NCBI RefSeq assembly: GCF_028877475.1
Contig: NZ_CP113527.1
Coordinates: forward strand, 2,163,501 to 2,227,500
From: Lysinibacillus irui
GTDB taxonomy: Bacteria; Bacillota; Bacilli; Bacillales_A; Planococcaceae
Direction of reading: 5' to 3'
DNA length: 64,000 nt
In this document: in pieces, positions 33,804 to 42,511 of the stretch
Numbering within the stretch: position 1 is the first letter of the stretch
How the letters are laid out: every line of letters begins with the position of its first letter
Notes under the pieces: model-generated
What the model saw: the letters and a program-made list of their open reading frames with translations, nothing else
Databases searched by the model: none
Told to the model about the DNA's origin: nothing
Program-made: the position numbers and the translations under genes

Positions 33804-34754
33804 TTGGTCAAAAAAGTACTGTTATTTGGAGATATTGGCATTGATGATACGGTTGCCTTAATTTATGCAAGGCTAAATAAAGAAATAGAAATTGTGGGCT
33901 TAGTTGCAGACTACGGAAATGTCTCGCGAGAAGATGCGGTGTCCAATATTTATTATGTGATGAAATTATTCGATTTCCCACAGGGTATTCCCGTTATTTT
34001 GGGAGCAGAGGTTCCTTTAACGGGGGAACAACCCACTTACTACCCAGAGATTCACGGACAACGAGGGCTGGGACCTATTGTACCAAATGACGATCACGAA
34101 TTAAAAATTGAAAACTTTTTTGAAATTGTCAATATAATTGAAAGGTATAAGGATGAGGAGCTTATTATTGTCAATATTGGTCGGTTAACCTCACTAGCTA
34201 CAATGTTTATCCTTTACAATGACCTAATGAAAAATATCAAGGAATACTATATTATGGGTGGTGCGTTTTGGGTTCCTGGAAATGTCACTACAGTGGCAGA
34301 AGCGAATTTTCATGGTGATCCGTTTGCTGTGAAAATTGTGCTAACCTACGCAACGAATGTAACAATCATTCCATTGAATGCCACACAAAAGGCAATTGTT
34401 ACACCAGGGATGGTGGACTATATTGATTCATTTGGGCAAACAAAAATCCTTAAACCATTAATGGACTACTATACTCGTTTTTATCAAGAACGGGACCCTT
34501 CTTTATTAGGAAGCCCCGTCCATGATGCATTAACGTTGATGGCAACAATTTATCCTGACATGTTTATCTATGAGTCCTATCCGGTCATCATTGTGGATAA
34601 ACTTGAAGGTCCGGCAAGAGGGCAAAGTATTGCCGAAACACGGCCATATGAAAATGGTAACAATGGAGCAAAAAGACATCGTATTGCCTTTGATATTCAT
34701 TATGACAAGTTCTTTCATAACTTTTTGTCTATCATGACAGGTCAATTAGTTTGA
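33804..34754 (+). CDS. Inosine/uridine-preferring nucleoside hydrolase family protein
   Basis: A 316-residue enzyme of the IU-nucleoside hydrolase family, which cleaves the N-glycosidic bond of nucleosides using a bound calcium. The N-terminal calcium site is FGDIGIDDTVALIYA, a variant of DTDPGIDDAxA in which the first Asp is kept but shifted. Later family elements are EYYIMGGAF, EANFHGDPFAVKIVL and SPVHDALTLMA. The TTG 33804 start follows GGGAGG by 7 nt. It converges on the germination operon with only 2 nt between stop codons and no terminator there. Confidence 0.87.
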   Translation: MVKKVLLFGDIGIDDTVALIYARLNKEIEIVGLVADYGNVSREDAVSNIYYVMKLFDFPQGIPVILGAEVPLTGEQPTYYPEIHGQRGLGPIVPNDDHELKIENFFEIVNIIERYKDEELIIVNIGRLTSLATMFILYNDLMKNIKEYYIMGGAFWVPGNVTTVAEANFHGDPFAVKIVLTYATNVTIIPLNATQKAIVTPGMVDYIDSFGQTKILKPLMDYYTRFYQERDPSLLGSPVHDALTLMATIYPDMFIYESYPVIIVDKLEGPARGQSIAETRPYENGNNGAKRHRIAFDIHYDKFFHNFLSIMTGQLV

Positions 34755-34756
34755 GC

Positions 34757-35881
34757 CTATTCAAAAACCCCATCTCGTAGGATCACAAATTTAACATTGA
34801 CATTCACTTTCATATCTTTATACATTTTATGCCATTTTTCTTTTGTCAGCTTAGAATGTCTCACAGAACTTCTATATTTCTCGGCAAAGCCAAAAATATC
34901 CGATTCGACTTCCTGACTATGCGCGATTACTCTTTCAATTTCCTTTGTTAGTTTCTTCTCGATTGCATCCTGTAGTATTTTTACATTCTTCGCGTCGCCT
35001 AAATTCATATCAGGATATACCTCTAAAACTCTTGACCGAATGTCGATGTTAAGATCAAACTCTGGTGTATCGGCATTCACTAATTTTATCTTTCTATTTG
35101 AATGGATGGCATCAAAGGCCACAGTTATTTTTTCTGCAGGTTTTTGAAGAACTTTAGATGGAATATCCTCTTTGTCTAAGATCGTTTCAAACAATCCAAC
35201 TTTAAAGGTGTCTCGGACAATTTTAACGTAAAAGCTATCGTTTGCTGGAAGGGAACCCACCATTTTGCTCCCTTTAAAAAGAGCTACGCCACTTAATTCA
35301 ACAAGCTCGCCATTTCTTTTAATAATTGGCATCGCTAAATCTTTCCCAAATGAATAGTAATCATGTGCGATTTGATGGAGTGTAGCCGAAATCATATATT
35401 CCTGTCTTACATTTTGTTCGATTAAACGAAATATATGTTGGCCAATATCCTCGATATCTTTGTATTCGTAGCTCAATAATGAGGATGTTTTACCCTCTAC
35501 CACAGCCATATAGACACTATTACTAACACTAGCGTTTTCTAGGTTTGTATCTATATAATAGTGCAAACTTTCTTTTGCTAAATCGTCACCAAACAAGACA
35601 ACCCTCATTTGACCGACCATGATTTTTTTTGAAAGCCTGCGATTCGCCTCCATACGATTTCCTTTACTTGTTTCATTTTCGGTTGTTAAAACTTCTACAT
35701 TACTTTGAAATTCTGGATTTACTTCACGTATAACGGCTGTCGTCGCAATTTTTTCTTCAGTTCCTTTATCATAACCAATCAATGTAGTTAATCCTATTTT
35801 ATCTAAAATATTTGTCTGCACACATCCATATAAAAAAATAAATGATATAAAAACAATAAAACAGCATTTAAGTTTGTTCAT
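34757..35881 (-). CDS. Spore germination lipoprotein, Ger(x)C family
   Basis: The C subunit of a GerA-type germinant receptor, 374 residues. A signal peptide ends with lipobox FLYGC (Cys about 20), so it is anchored on the outer face of the spore inner membrane. The N-terminal DKIGLTTLIGYDKG and the C-terminal KYRSSVRHSKLTKEKWHKMY stretches are typical of the family. It overlaps the B-subunit gene by 14 nt and has an internal GAAGGTG ribosome-binding site, indicating coupled translation. It is the last gene of the operon. Confidence 0.93.
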   Translation of the reverse strand: MNKLKCCFIVFISFIFLYGCVQTNILDKIGLTTLIGYDKGTEEKIATTAVIREVNPEFQSNVEVLTTENETSKGNRMEANRRLSKKIMVGQMRVVLFGDDLAKESLHYYIDTNLENASVSNSVYMAVVEGKTSSLLSYEYKDIEDIGQHIFRLIEQNVRQEYMISATLHQIAHDYYSFGKDLAMPIIKRNGELVELSGVALFKGSKMVGSLPANDSFYVKIVRDTFKVGLFETILDKEDIPSKVLQKPAEKITVAFDAIHSNRKIKLVNADTPEFDLNIDIRSRVLEVYPDMNLGDAKNVKILQDAIEKKLTKEIERVIAHSQEVESDIFGFAEKYRSSVRHSKLTKEKWHKMYKDMKVNVNVKFVILRDGVFE

Positions 35882-36989
35882 CTTTTTTCACCTTCTTTGA
35901 TGTGAAGTTCTTTTTCAGCACGGCAAGCATCCATAGCAAAATAGGGTAAACAAAGATTACGTAAAATGCCACATGCCCAAAAATCGTATTAATCGTATTA
36001 ATCTGAGTACGTGTTTGTATGATTAATGTACCGATAAACACAAAGAAAGAGAGTAACCAAACAAACTTTGTCCCGCTTATATTGACTAAACGAATAGCCC
36101 CTCGGTAAGCAGCCCATAAATAAAGACACATATTCGGCAAAATGATTAACATCCAATAACAAACGGCGATAAATTCAAAGCGCTCTATAAAAGGAAAGCT
36201 AATAAAACTAAATAATGTTAATGTGGCCCATATCGTTTTTAATAATTTACCTTCACTATAATAGGTAATTGACACCAGCATAACGGATAAATAGATAAAG
36301 GTTGTAAACAGCAAACCTAAATGAACATGTTTTTGAACATTTTTCTTTTCTTTTACAAAGGGATAAATAACGTTTAAGACCTCAAAGCCAATAATAGTGA
36401 AAGTCATTGAAAAGGTACCTTTTAAAATCGAACGAAAGTCATTTTCCAGAACCGGTAATAAACTTTCTGCTACTGAATACTTCAAAGGAAAAGCCAACAT
36501 AGGAAAAATCCATAAGGAAAGTATAATACTAAAAAAGGCCAGACCTACAATTACGCGTAGCCCTCCAGTAAATGCATAAATAACGACAATGAGTAAAGTT
36601 GCTGACAGAAACCATGTCCCTATTCCAGGAAACAACCACACTTGGATTACTTCAATATAATTTCGTAAAACGGAAAAGAATGCTACCGAGCAATATAATA
36701 CATACATGGCATTGAATAAATTGCCTATCCATTTGCCAAAGATATCTTGTTGAATGCCATATAAATCATTGGAGCCATAAATCTCTAATGTTTTAATCAT
36801 AAAAAATGCGACGATATGAGAGGCAATCCCTGCTAGTAAAACTGAAATCCATGCGTCTTGTCTTGCATCTTGATAGACAATTCGTTGAAATCCCTGTATA
36901 CCAACCCCAACTTGTGCGCCATGTATGACAAAAAACAGTAAATAAGCGCTAATCATATCTTTAGGGCTAAGTTGTATAGGTTTTGTCAT
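35868..36989 (-). CDS. Spore germination permease, GerAB family
   Basis: The B subunit of a GerA-type receptor, a 373-residue amino-acid-permease-like (APC) protein with about ten hydrophobic segments. The start MTKPIQLSPKDMISAYLLFF and the first-helix segment HGAQVGVGIQGFQR match the family. B subunits bind the germinant. ATG 36989 has AAGGTG upstream, 17 nt after the A-subunit stop. Confidence 0.93.
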   Translation of the reverse strand: MTKPIQLSPKDMISAYLLFFVIHGAQVGVGIQGFQRIVYQDARQDAWISVLLAGIASHIVAFFMIKTLEIYGSNDLYGIQQDIFGKWIGNLFNAMYVLYCSVAFFSVLRNYIEVIQVWLFPGIGTWFLSATLLIVVIYAFTGGLRVIVGLAFFSIILSLWIFPMLAFPLKYSVAESLLPVLENDFRSILKGTFSMTFTIIGFEVLNVIYPFVKEKKNVQKHVHLGLLFTTFIYLSVMLVSITYYSEGKLLKTIWATLTLFSFISFPFIERFEFIAVCYWMLIILPNMCLYLWAAYRGAIRLVNISGTKFVWLLSFFVFIGTLIIQTRTQINTINTIFGHVAFYVIFVYPILLWMLAVLKKNFTSKKVKKDEQT

Positions 36990-37006
36990 TTTACTTCACC
37001 TTCATT

Positions 37007-38527
37007 TCAACTTTTTTCCGGTTTTACAGGTTGAGGCTCAAATTTATTTTCATCTTTTGGTCTAGTTAAAGCAGGTCTTTTCGCTGTTAAAGGTACAGGC
37101 ATTCTGATGATGCTATCTCGAATTTCTTTCATTCTAGGTGGATAGAATGGAGACATATACGGAGCACCCAAACTTGTCTGGCGTTTAAGATGAATAAGAA
37201 TAAAACAGAAAGCCAACATGATACCATAAAATCCCCAGAATCCTGCTAGTATAATAATTGGAAAGCGAATAAGACGAATAACGTTCCCCATCATATAACT
37301 AGGTGACGTGAAAGAAGCCAGAGCACTTAAAGCAATAATGATCAGTAATATATTACTTGTAATACCAGCTTGTACCGCTGCAGTACCAATTACAATACCG
37401 CCTACGATACCAATTGTTTGGCCGATTTTCGTGGGCAATCTTGCTCCCGCTTCTCTCAGCAACTCAATAATAAATTCCAGCAGCAATGCCTCAAATATCG
37501 GTGGAAAAGGTACTAACGCCCTTGATTCACTTAAAGGTACTAAAAAGGCTTGTGGTATGACTTCATAATGAAAGGTTACAGCTGCTACATAAAATGGTGT
37601 TAAATAGACGGATATAAAGAAGGCAGCTAAACGTAATAATCTTAGAAAAGTGGCAATTTGCCATCTTAAGTTTTGATCTTCCTGACTTTGGAAAAACTCT
37701 GTAAACGCTTGTGGGCAAACAATAGCCATGGAGCTGCCATCTACAAGAACACCCACTTTGCCATCCAAAAGAGCATCGCATAATCTATCTGGCCTTTCAG
37801 TCATAAGCATTTGTGGGAAGACTGATAACGAATTATCATCAATCATTTCTGCCAAAACTGCGCTATCTAATAACTGATCAATATCAAGGTCTGATATTCG
37901 TTGACGCAATGTATTAACCATTTGATCGGAGGCAATACCACTCATATATAAAATGGAAACTGATGTATTCGTCCGCCTGCCAATTTTGAGCTTTTCATTA
38001 CAAAGCTCAGGACTCACTATGTAGCGACGAATTAACGAAATATTTGTAGCTAGGCTTTCATTAAATCCAACCTGTGTGCCAATTACCTGAGATTCATTTT
38101 CAGGCGCTGATAATGCTCTAGATTCCCTTGTAGCAATATCAACCAATAGAACGTTAGAGTAGCCATCGACATGAATCAAAACAGATCCATTGACCATGGA
38201 TTTTACAGTTTCCCTAAGTAAACTGGTTTCATTCACTTCAGGAACAGAAAGAGAAATCTCAATATCCTCCGGTTTTTCATATGGATGATTCTGTAAAATT
38301 GCTATAATATCATTATTTAACGTTTGGTTATCGACTAAATTTTCAATATAAATAAGGGTAAGATTTGGTGGAATAGATTTTATAATTAAATCAGCTGGAT
38401 TATTAGTAGCAGTTTTAATCGATTGAATAAAATGATCTGTCGCTTGAGCAACCCTTACTAGGTTTTCTTTAGGCGCCTCTTTTGTTGGTGGTGGTTGTTT
38501 TTTATTGAAAGGTAGTTTAAATTTCAT
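37007..38527 (-). CDS. Spore germination protein, GerAA family
   Basis: The A subunit of a GerA-type germinant receptor, about 506 residues. A hydrophilic N-terminal domain (about 1-270) with the family motif LLRETVKSMVNGSVLIHVDGY and DGKVGVLVDGSS is followed by membrane helices containing PPIFEALLLEFIIELLREAGARLPTKIGQTIGIVGGIVIG and a hydrophilic tail. I place the start at ATG 38527 (MKFKLPFNKK); the GGGAG upstream is 13 nt away, so the start is not certain, and the frame extends to 38632. The operon order A-B-C is the usual one for receptor sets such as gerA, gerB and gerK. Confidence 0.93.
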   Translation of the reverse strand: MKFKLPFNKKQPPPTKEAPKENLVRVAQATDHFIQSIKTATNNPADLIIKSIPPNLTLIYIENLVDNQTLNNDIIAILQNHPYEKPEDIEISLSVPEVNETSLLRETVKSMVNGSVLIHVDGYSNVLLVDIATRESRALSAPENESQVIGTQVGFNESLATNISLIRRYIVSPELCNEKLKIGRRTNTSVSILYMSGIASDQMVNTLRQRISDLDIDQLLDSAVLAEMIDDNSLSVFPQMLMTERPDRLCDALLDGKVGVLVDGSSMAIVCPQAFTEFFQSQEDQNLRWQIATFLRLLRLAAFFISVYLTPFYVAAVTFHYEVIPQAFLVPLSESRALVPFPPIFEALLLEFIIELLREAGARLPTKIGQTIGIVGGIVIGTAAVQAGITSNILLIIIALSALASFTSPSYMMGNVIRLIRFPIIILAGFWGFYGIMLAFCFILIHLKRQTSLGAPYMSPFYPPRMKEIRDSIIRMPVPLTAKRPALTRPKDENKFEPQPVKPEKS

Positions 38528-38670
38528 TTTAAATAAAAGGCTCCCTTCATGGTTAACTTCGTTTATAGAATAGGCTTTAAAAGGGGATTCTATACTTTTT
38601 TCTGCAAGTTTGCAGTGGACAGCATTTAACAAAAAGTGGTAGTATTATAGGTATCTTAAAACAGAACGGA

Positions 38671-38907
38671 GTTTAGACCATTATGCTAAAACTGATTATC
38701 GCAAATTAAATTCCATGGAATTTAATAGTGGGGCATTTCTATAATTTTTAGGAAATTATAGGGTTTATATGGTATTGCCCTTTTGCGATAACGAAGAGAA
38801 GCATGATCATGTCTAATCCACAGTAAAACTGTTAGCTAATTTTGGTAGCTAGCTTTATTTTCTGTGTAACCAAGGACTTTATGAGTGTGTGCTCATAAGG
38901 TCTTTTT
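38671..38907 (+). ncRNA. Strongly folded leader RNA with terminator (unknown attenuator or riboswitch)
   Basis: Nested complementary segments are seen on the plus strand. TTTAGAC...ATGCT (38672-38686) pairs with AGCAT...GTCTAA (38800-38816). TTATCGCAAA (38696-38705) pairs with TTTTGCGATAA (38781-38791). The hairpin TTAAATTCC/GGAATTTAA is at 38706-38725. GGGCA (38731-38735) pairs with TGCCC (38776-38780) enclosing CTATAATTT/AAATTATAG. CACAG/CTGTG (38819-38866) forms a second domain. A terminator (AAGGACTTTATGAG/CTCATAAGGTC plus TTTTT, 38872-38906) ends 65 nt before the GNAT start codon. It fits no riboswitch class I recognise. Confidence 0.6.
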
Positions 38908-38971
38908 CTGTTTTTAGGAGGTGATGATTCCCAACAAAAAGGACGTAGTGAAATAAAAGGAGGGAATTGAA

Positions 38972-39853
38972 GTGGAAAAATATGAACTAGTATTTGATTA
39001 TCGTCATGATGAAAAATTAAAGGCAAGTTTTAATGATTTAGCAATCAAGACATTTGGTTTAGATTTTCGAGACTGGTACAACAAAGGATATTGGAATGAC
39101 CAGTATATTCCGTACTCATTTGTTATGGAAGGTAGAGTCATTGCCAATGCCTCGATTAGTACAATGTCGTTAGTAATCAATGGTGAGCGACTAAACGGCA
39201 TTCAAATCGGTACAGTCATGACCGACGAAAACTATCGTAATCAGGGTTTATCTAAGCAGTTGATGCAGGAGATTCTCAATAAATACGAAGATATCTGTGA
39301 TGTCATGTATCTTTTTGCCAATAACACTGTATTGGATTTTTATCCAAAGTTCGGCTTTACACGGATTCATGAAAGTGAATTTAGCTTAGATCTCACAAAA
39401 AAAACTATTCAACCGAACAATGCTACCTTACAGCGACTAACAATTGAACAGGATCTTGTCATTCTAGAAAACTATGCGAAAAATCGTCAAGTCAATTCTA
39501 GTATTATTGATGTCGAACAGAACGAAACCCTATTAATGTTTTATTTCACCATCGTATTTCATGATGCCATTTACTATCTAGAAGACTTAGAAACAATTGT
39601 GTTAATGGAAGAAGACGGTGGCGTTATAAATATTTACGATATCATCTCCATACGGCCATTCGATGCGGAGACTGTGTTAGCAAGCGTTGTTAAAGACACT
39701 ACAAAAAAAGTAGTATTCTATTTCACCCCTGACTTCACCCTCGAGGGCATGACAGCAACCATCATACCAAATGATGACGATGCCCTATTTGTCCTCTCGA
39801 AAAAACCACTACTAGAAGGAAATTTTATGTTCCCTCTAACATCGCATAGTTAA
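38972..39853 (+). CDS. Two-domain GNAT acetyltransferase (Eis-like layout)
   Basis: A 293-residue acetyl-CoA-dependent N-acetyltransferase. The GNAT core lies at about 1-140: VIANASISTMSLVINGERLNGIQIGTVMTDENYRNQGLSKQLMQE contains the acetyl-CoA loop (R/Q-x-x-G-x-S/A as RNQGLS), and VLDFYPKFGFTRIHE is the C-terminal motif. A second, GNAT/SCP-like domain follows, as in Eis-type enzymes. The substrate is unknown. GTG 38972 has AAAAGGAGGG upstream. A folded leader with a terminator precedes it, as is common for inducible antibiotic-resistance genes, which would fit an aminoglycoside-type substrate (inference). Confidence 0.8.
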   Translation: MEKYELVFDYRHDEKLKASFNDLAIKTFGLDFRDWYNKGYWNDQYIPYSFVMEGRVIANASISTMSLVINGERLNGIQIGTVMTDENYRNQGLSKQLMQEILNKYEDICDVMYLFANNTVLDFYPKFGFTRIHESEFSLDLTKKTIQPNNATLQRLTIEQDLVILENYAKNRQVNSSIIDVEQNETLLMFYFTIVFHDAIYYLEDLETIVLMEEDGGVINIYDIISIRPFDAETVLASVVKDTTKKVVFYFTPDFTLEGMTATIIPNDDDALFVLSKKPLLEGNFMFPLTSHS

Positions 39854-39889
39854 GTGAGGGAGGGGGTAATCGCTACTGAAGGGGATTTT

Positions 39890-40357
39890 GATCACTTCAG
39901 TAGCGAGATGAGCGCTTTTGTAACAAATTGGAGCGCTTCGAGCGTGGATATGAGCACTTTGTGATGAAATTGGATCACTTCGAGCAGAGTTTCGATCGCT
40001 TTTGTATCAAATTGGAGCGCTTCGAGCATCGATATGAGCGCTTTGATATGAAAAAGGAGCGCTTCGGGCATAGATATGAACGCTTTGGCATGAAAAAGGA
40101 GCACTTCGGGCATAGATACGAGCGCTTTGGCATGAAAAAGGAGCGCTTCAGGCAGCGATATGAGCGCTTTGTGATGAAATTGGATCACTTCAAGCAGCGA
40201 TACGATCACTTTGCAATAAAAATGATCACTTCAAGCGTAGTTTCGAGCGCTTTGTGATGAAATTGGATCACTTCAAGCAGAGTTTCGATCGCTTTGACAT
40301 GAAAAAGGAGCGCTTCAGGCATAGATACGAGCGCTTTGGCATAAAAAAGGATCACTT
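39890..40357. repeat. 23-unit array of 21-bp repeats, consensus GAKCRCTT + 13
   Basis: The octamer GAGCGCTT or a variant (GATCGCTT, GATCACTT, GAGCACTT, GAACGCTT) begins at 39890, 39910 and then every 21 bp (39931, 39952, ... 40204), once after 20 bp (40224) and again every 21 bp to 40350. The spacers alternate between two types (like GGGCATAGATAT and GGCATGAAAAAG), giving a 42-bp higher-order unit. Translated on the plus strand this is a heptad repeat (ERFGHRY-ERFGMKK), but the 20-bp step breaks the frame while the array goes on. There is no start codon with a ribosome-binding site. It lies between two convergent genes. Confidence 0.9.
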
Positions 40358-40388
40358 CTAACAAGAATCCAAGCTCCTCATTACTATA

Positions 40389-40427
40389 AAAAAGAGGGAG
40401 TCACAAACTTGACTCCCTCTTTATCTA
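40389..40427. terminator. Bidirectional terminator
   Basis: AAAGAGGGAGTC pairs with GACTCCCTCTTT around ACAAACTT, with A and T tracts on the two sides. It terminates the MFS gene on the minus strand. Confidence 0.9.
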
Positions 40428-41630
40428 TTAGGAAAGGACCTGAATAGTTGATTCTTTTTTAGTTGTCACTTTTAATGTTAGCAACATCAGAACTACCAAA
40501 GTAAATAATAATGCTATGAGGGCAACGTCAAAGGTGTTTGTTATATCTTTAATGACCCCCACGAGCATTGGAATAATCCCACTTATAATATAGCCTCCGA
40601 ATTGAATCATGGCTGTCCAATCGCTTGCTTCCTTTGGTGTAGATGTTGCATCTAAAGGGAGAATCATGGCTAATGGGAATAAGCCCCCAGCACCAATCCC
40701 AGCTAATGCGGCACAGAAAACAGGTGAGATTCCGCCAATGATTAACATGAAAATGCCGGTAAAAGAACTCAATGCACAAAGCAGCATCCACGGTTTTCTC
40801 TTGGTACTATTATTAATAATGATTGGAATAATAAAGCTACAAATCATTTGCATAACGGAAAAAACCGTGACGGTTGTTGCCGCGTAGGCATCACTATAAC
40901 CAACGTCCTGTACTTTCGGAGCGAGCCATGTTGCCAGGGAATAATAAACACCGGATTGCAAACCAAACATGATCATAAGGAGCCATACATATCGGTTTCC
41001 CCATGGTAATCGACTTTTTTGACTTCCAGATTCGTTTTTAGTTGGCTGTGATTGTTTTGATTTTTTAATAATGGGAATCCAAACTAGGACACCCGCAAGC
41101 GCAAACACAGACCATATCGCTAAAGCTGCGTTCCAGGATTGATGAAAAGCGTGCATGACAGGCACGACTAAACCAGCGCTGAGTGACGCCCCGATCCCCA
41201 TTCCCGCAGAATAAACCCCAATCATAGAGGATGAAGATCTAGGGAAATGCTTTTTAATGTAACCAGAAATTAATGGCCCTGTTATGGCAATGCCTATACC
41301 ACTTAGAATAGCAGTTACTAGTAAAAGCACAGGCGATGATGCGATTAGTCGCAATGCTGTTGACACACCAATTAATAAAACTGAAAAAGCAATTGTCAGC
41401 TCGATGCCCCAGCGTTCACTTAACTTCCCGGCTAATGGTGCAAAAATGCCCATACAAAAAACGGGTAGGGCAGTTAATAAACTGACGACAGCACTAGACA
41501 TGTGCAAGTCCATCTGAATATTTTTTAGCACAGGTGAGATAGAAGTGATGGAAGCTCTTAGATTCATCGATAGAATGAATAAAGAAAAAACGCTCCAAAT
41601 CATATATAGATTTTTTGATTTTACTATCAT
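40428..41630 (-). CDS. CynX/NimT-family MFS transporter
   Basis: A 400-residue, 12-helix major facilitator of the same branch as the protein at 2468-3640. Shared marks are LSMNLRASITSISPVL, LTALPVFCMGIFAPLAGKLSERWG and the C-terminal GGLFPLAMILPLDAT. The substrate is unknown; the branch includes cyanate and 2-nitroimidazole transporters. It is divergent from the XRE-cupin regulator, the usual arrangement when such a regulator controls an exporter. A TTGTATAATTA motif overlaps its ribosome-binding site region. Confidence 0.87.
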   Translation of the reverse strand: MIVKSKNLYMIWSVFSLFILSMNLRASITSISPVLKNIQMDLHMSSAVVSLLTALPVFCMGIFAPLAGKLSERWGIELTIAFSVLLIGVSTALRLIASSPVLLLVTAILSGIGIAITGPLISGYIKKHFPRSSSSMIGVYSAGMGIGASLSAGLVVPVMHAFHQSWNAALAIWSVFALAGVLVWIPIIKKSKQSQPTKNESGSQKSRLPWGNRYVWLLMIMFGLQSGVYYSLATWLAPKVQDVGYSDAYAATTVTVFSVMQMICSFIIPIIINNSTKRKPWMLLCALSSFTGIFMLIIGGISPVFCAALAGIGAGGLFPLAMILPLDATSTPKEASDWTAMIQFGGYIISGIIPMLVGVIKDITNTFDVALIALLFTLVVLMLLTLKVTTKKESTIQVLS

Positions 41631-41644
41631 AGAAGTACATCTCC

Positions 41645-41749
41645 TTGTATAATTAAAAATGCTTATTTGATATACTATAGTTAACTTTTCATCAACTAAA
41701 GTAAACTATAATTTATCGACTTGTATACTATAATATACTAATTATACAA
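41645..41749. promoter_or_regulatory. Operator cluster between MFS and XRE-cupin genes
   Basis: Two inverted repeats lie in the divergent promoter region: TATAGTTAACTTT (41677-41689 area) with AAAGTAAACTATA (12 of 13 bases), and TTGTATA (41721-41727) with TATACAA (41743-41749). The 11-mer TAATTATACAA occurs at 41739-41749 and, inverted, at 41645-41655. The same 11-mer occurs twice more at 42512-42557 before the next MFS gene. Confidence 0.6.
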
Positions 41750-41773
41750 AGTCAATGGGGAGGGTGCATCTTG

Positions 41774-42328
41774 ATGAGTGAGGAAAATATTGACTTATCT
41801 GGTCAAGTTGGGGTTAATTTAAGGGAAATACGTAAAAATAAAAGAATGAGCCTTGAGGAGTTAGCAGCTATAAGTAATGTCAGTAAATTGACGTTAGGTA
41901 AAATCGAAAGAGGGGAAACCAATCCCACTGTCAATATTCTATGGAAAATATGTAGAGGGCTTAATATTCCACTTGTTTCGTTGTTAGCTTTTGAAGAAAA
42001 TATCGAGGTTCATCGTTTTGGATCAGACTATCAATTTGCAGGGCATAATAACGATTGGTTTGTTGAACCACTTTTTAAAACTCATGGAACAGAATGGTAT
42101 AGAGGCTGCCTTGAACCAAATAGCGAGTACAGTGAGTGCCACTTAGCTGGTTCTGAAGAAATTGTGCTCGTGTTAAATGGACAGTTGGAGCTGAAGGTAG
42201 GAGAGAAAAGCCATCAGTTAAATCAATGGGATGTCATCAAATTTAAAGGTGAAGAGCTTCACACATACATCAACCGCTCTAATGAAAAAGTCCATTTAAT
42301 GCTGTCTTTAACGTATACAACTCCGTAG
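41774..42328 (+). CDS. XRE-family regulator with C-terminal cupin domain
   Basis: A 184-residue transcription factor. The N-terminal helix-turn-helix (about 8-64) reads NLREIRKNKRMSLEELAAISNVSKLTLGKIERGETNPTVNILWKI, a clear XRE type. The C-terminal cupin (about 105-182) would sense a small molecule: CHLAGSEEIVLVLNGQLELKVGEKSHQL. ATG 41774 has GGGAGGG upstream. It is divergent from the CynX-type gene and probably regulates it. The shared 11-mer before the DHA2 gene downstream suggests it controls that one too. Confidence 0.88.
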   Translation: MSEENIDLSGQVGVNLREIRKNKRMSLEELAAISNVSKLTLGKIERGETNPTVNILWKICRGLNIPLVSLLAFEENIEVHRFGSDYQFAGHNNDWFVEPLFKTHGTEWYRGCLEPNSEYSECHLAGSEEIVLVLNGQLELKVGEKSHQLNQWDVIKFKGEELHTYINRSNEKVHLMLSLTYTTP

Positions 42329-42336
42329 TTAGGCAA

Positions 42337-42381
42337 GTAAAAAATCGTCCTTACTTAACAAGTAATGGACGATTTTTATAA
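42337..42381 (+). terminator. Terminator after the XRE-cupin gene
   Basis: AAAATCGTCCTTACTT pairs with AAGTAATGGACGATTTT around AAC with one bulged base, followed by T. Confidence 0.85.
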
Positions 42382-42404
42382 TTCCTTGATTTTCATTCAT
42401 ATAG

Positions 42405-42446
42405 AAAAAAGTCGATTTCCTCAAGCTTAGGAATCGACTTTTTTGT
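42405..42446. terminator. Second, tandem terminator
   Basis: AAAAAGTCGATTTCC pairs with GGAATCGACTTTTTT around TCAAGCTTA (one mismatch). Confidence 0.8.
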
Positions 42447-42511
42447 ACAAAAAAATATGTAAAACACATTGAAATATGGTAAGTAGTATGGTAAATTTAT
42501 ATGGATAGACA

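Noticed and set aside
38924-38956. 10-codon ORF (MIPNKKDVVK) behind AGGAGGTG before the GNAT gene
   Set aside because: The site is only 2 nt from the ATG, which is too close for efficient initiation. It could still be a standby site, so it is not listed as a gene.
39928-40257. Open frame of 109 codons on the plus strand and 105 codons on the minus strand over the repeat array
   Set aside because: Both are by-products of a 21-bp period, which is divisible by three. They lack ribosome-binding sites, the array extends beyond both, and a 20-bp step breaks the frame.
39890-40357. CRISPR array
   Set aside because: There are no unique spacers between identical repeats, the period is only 21 bp, the repeats vary, and no cas gene is near.
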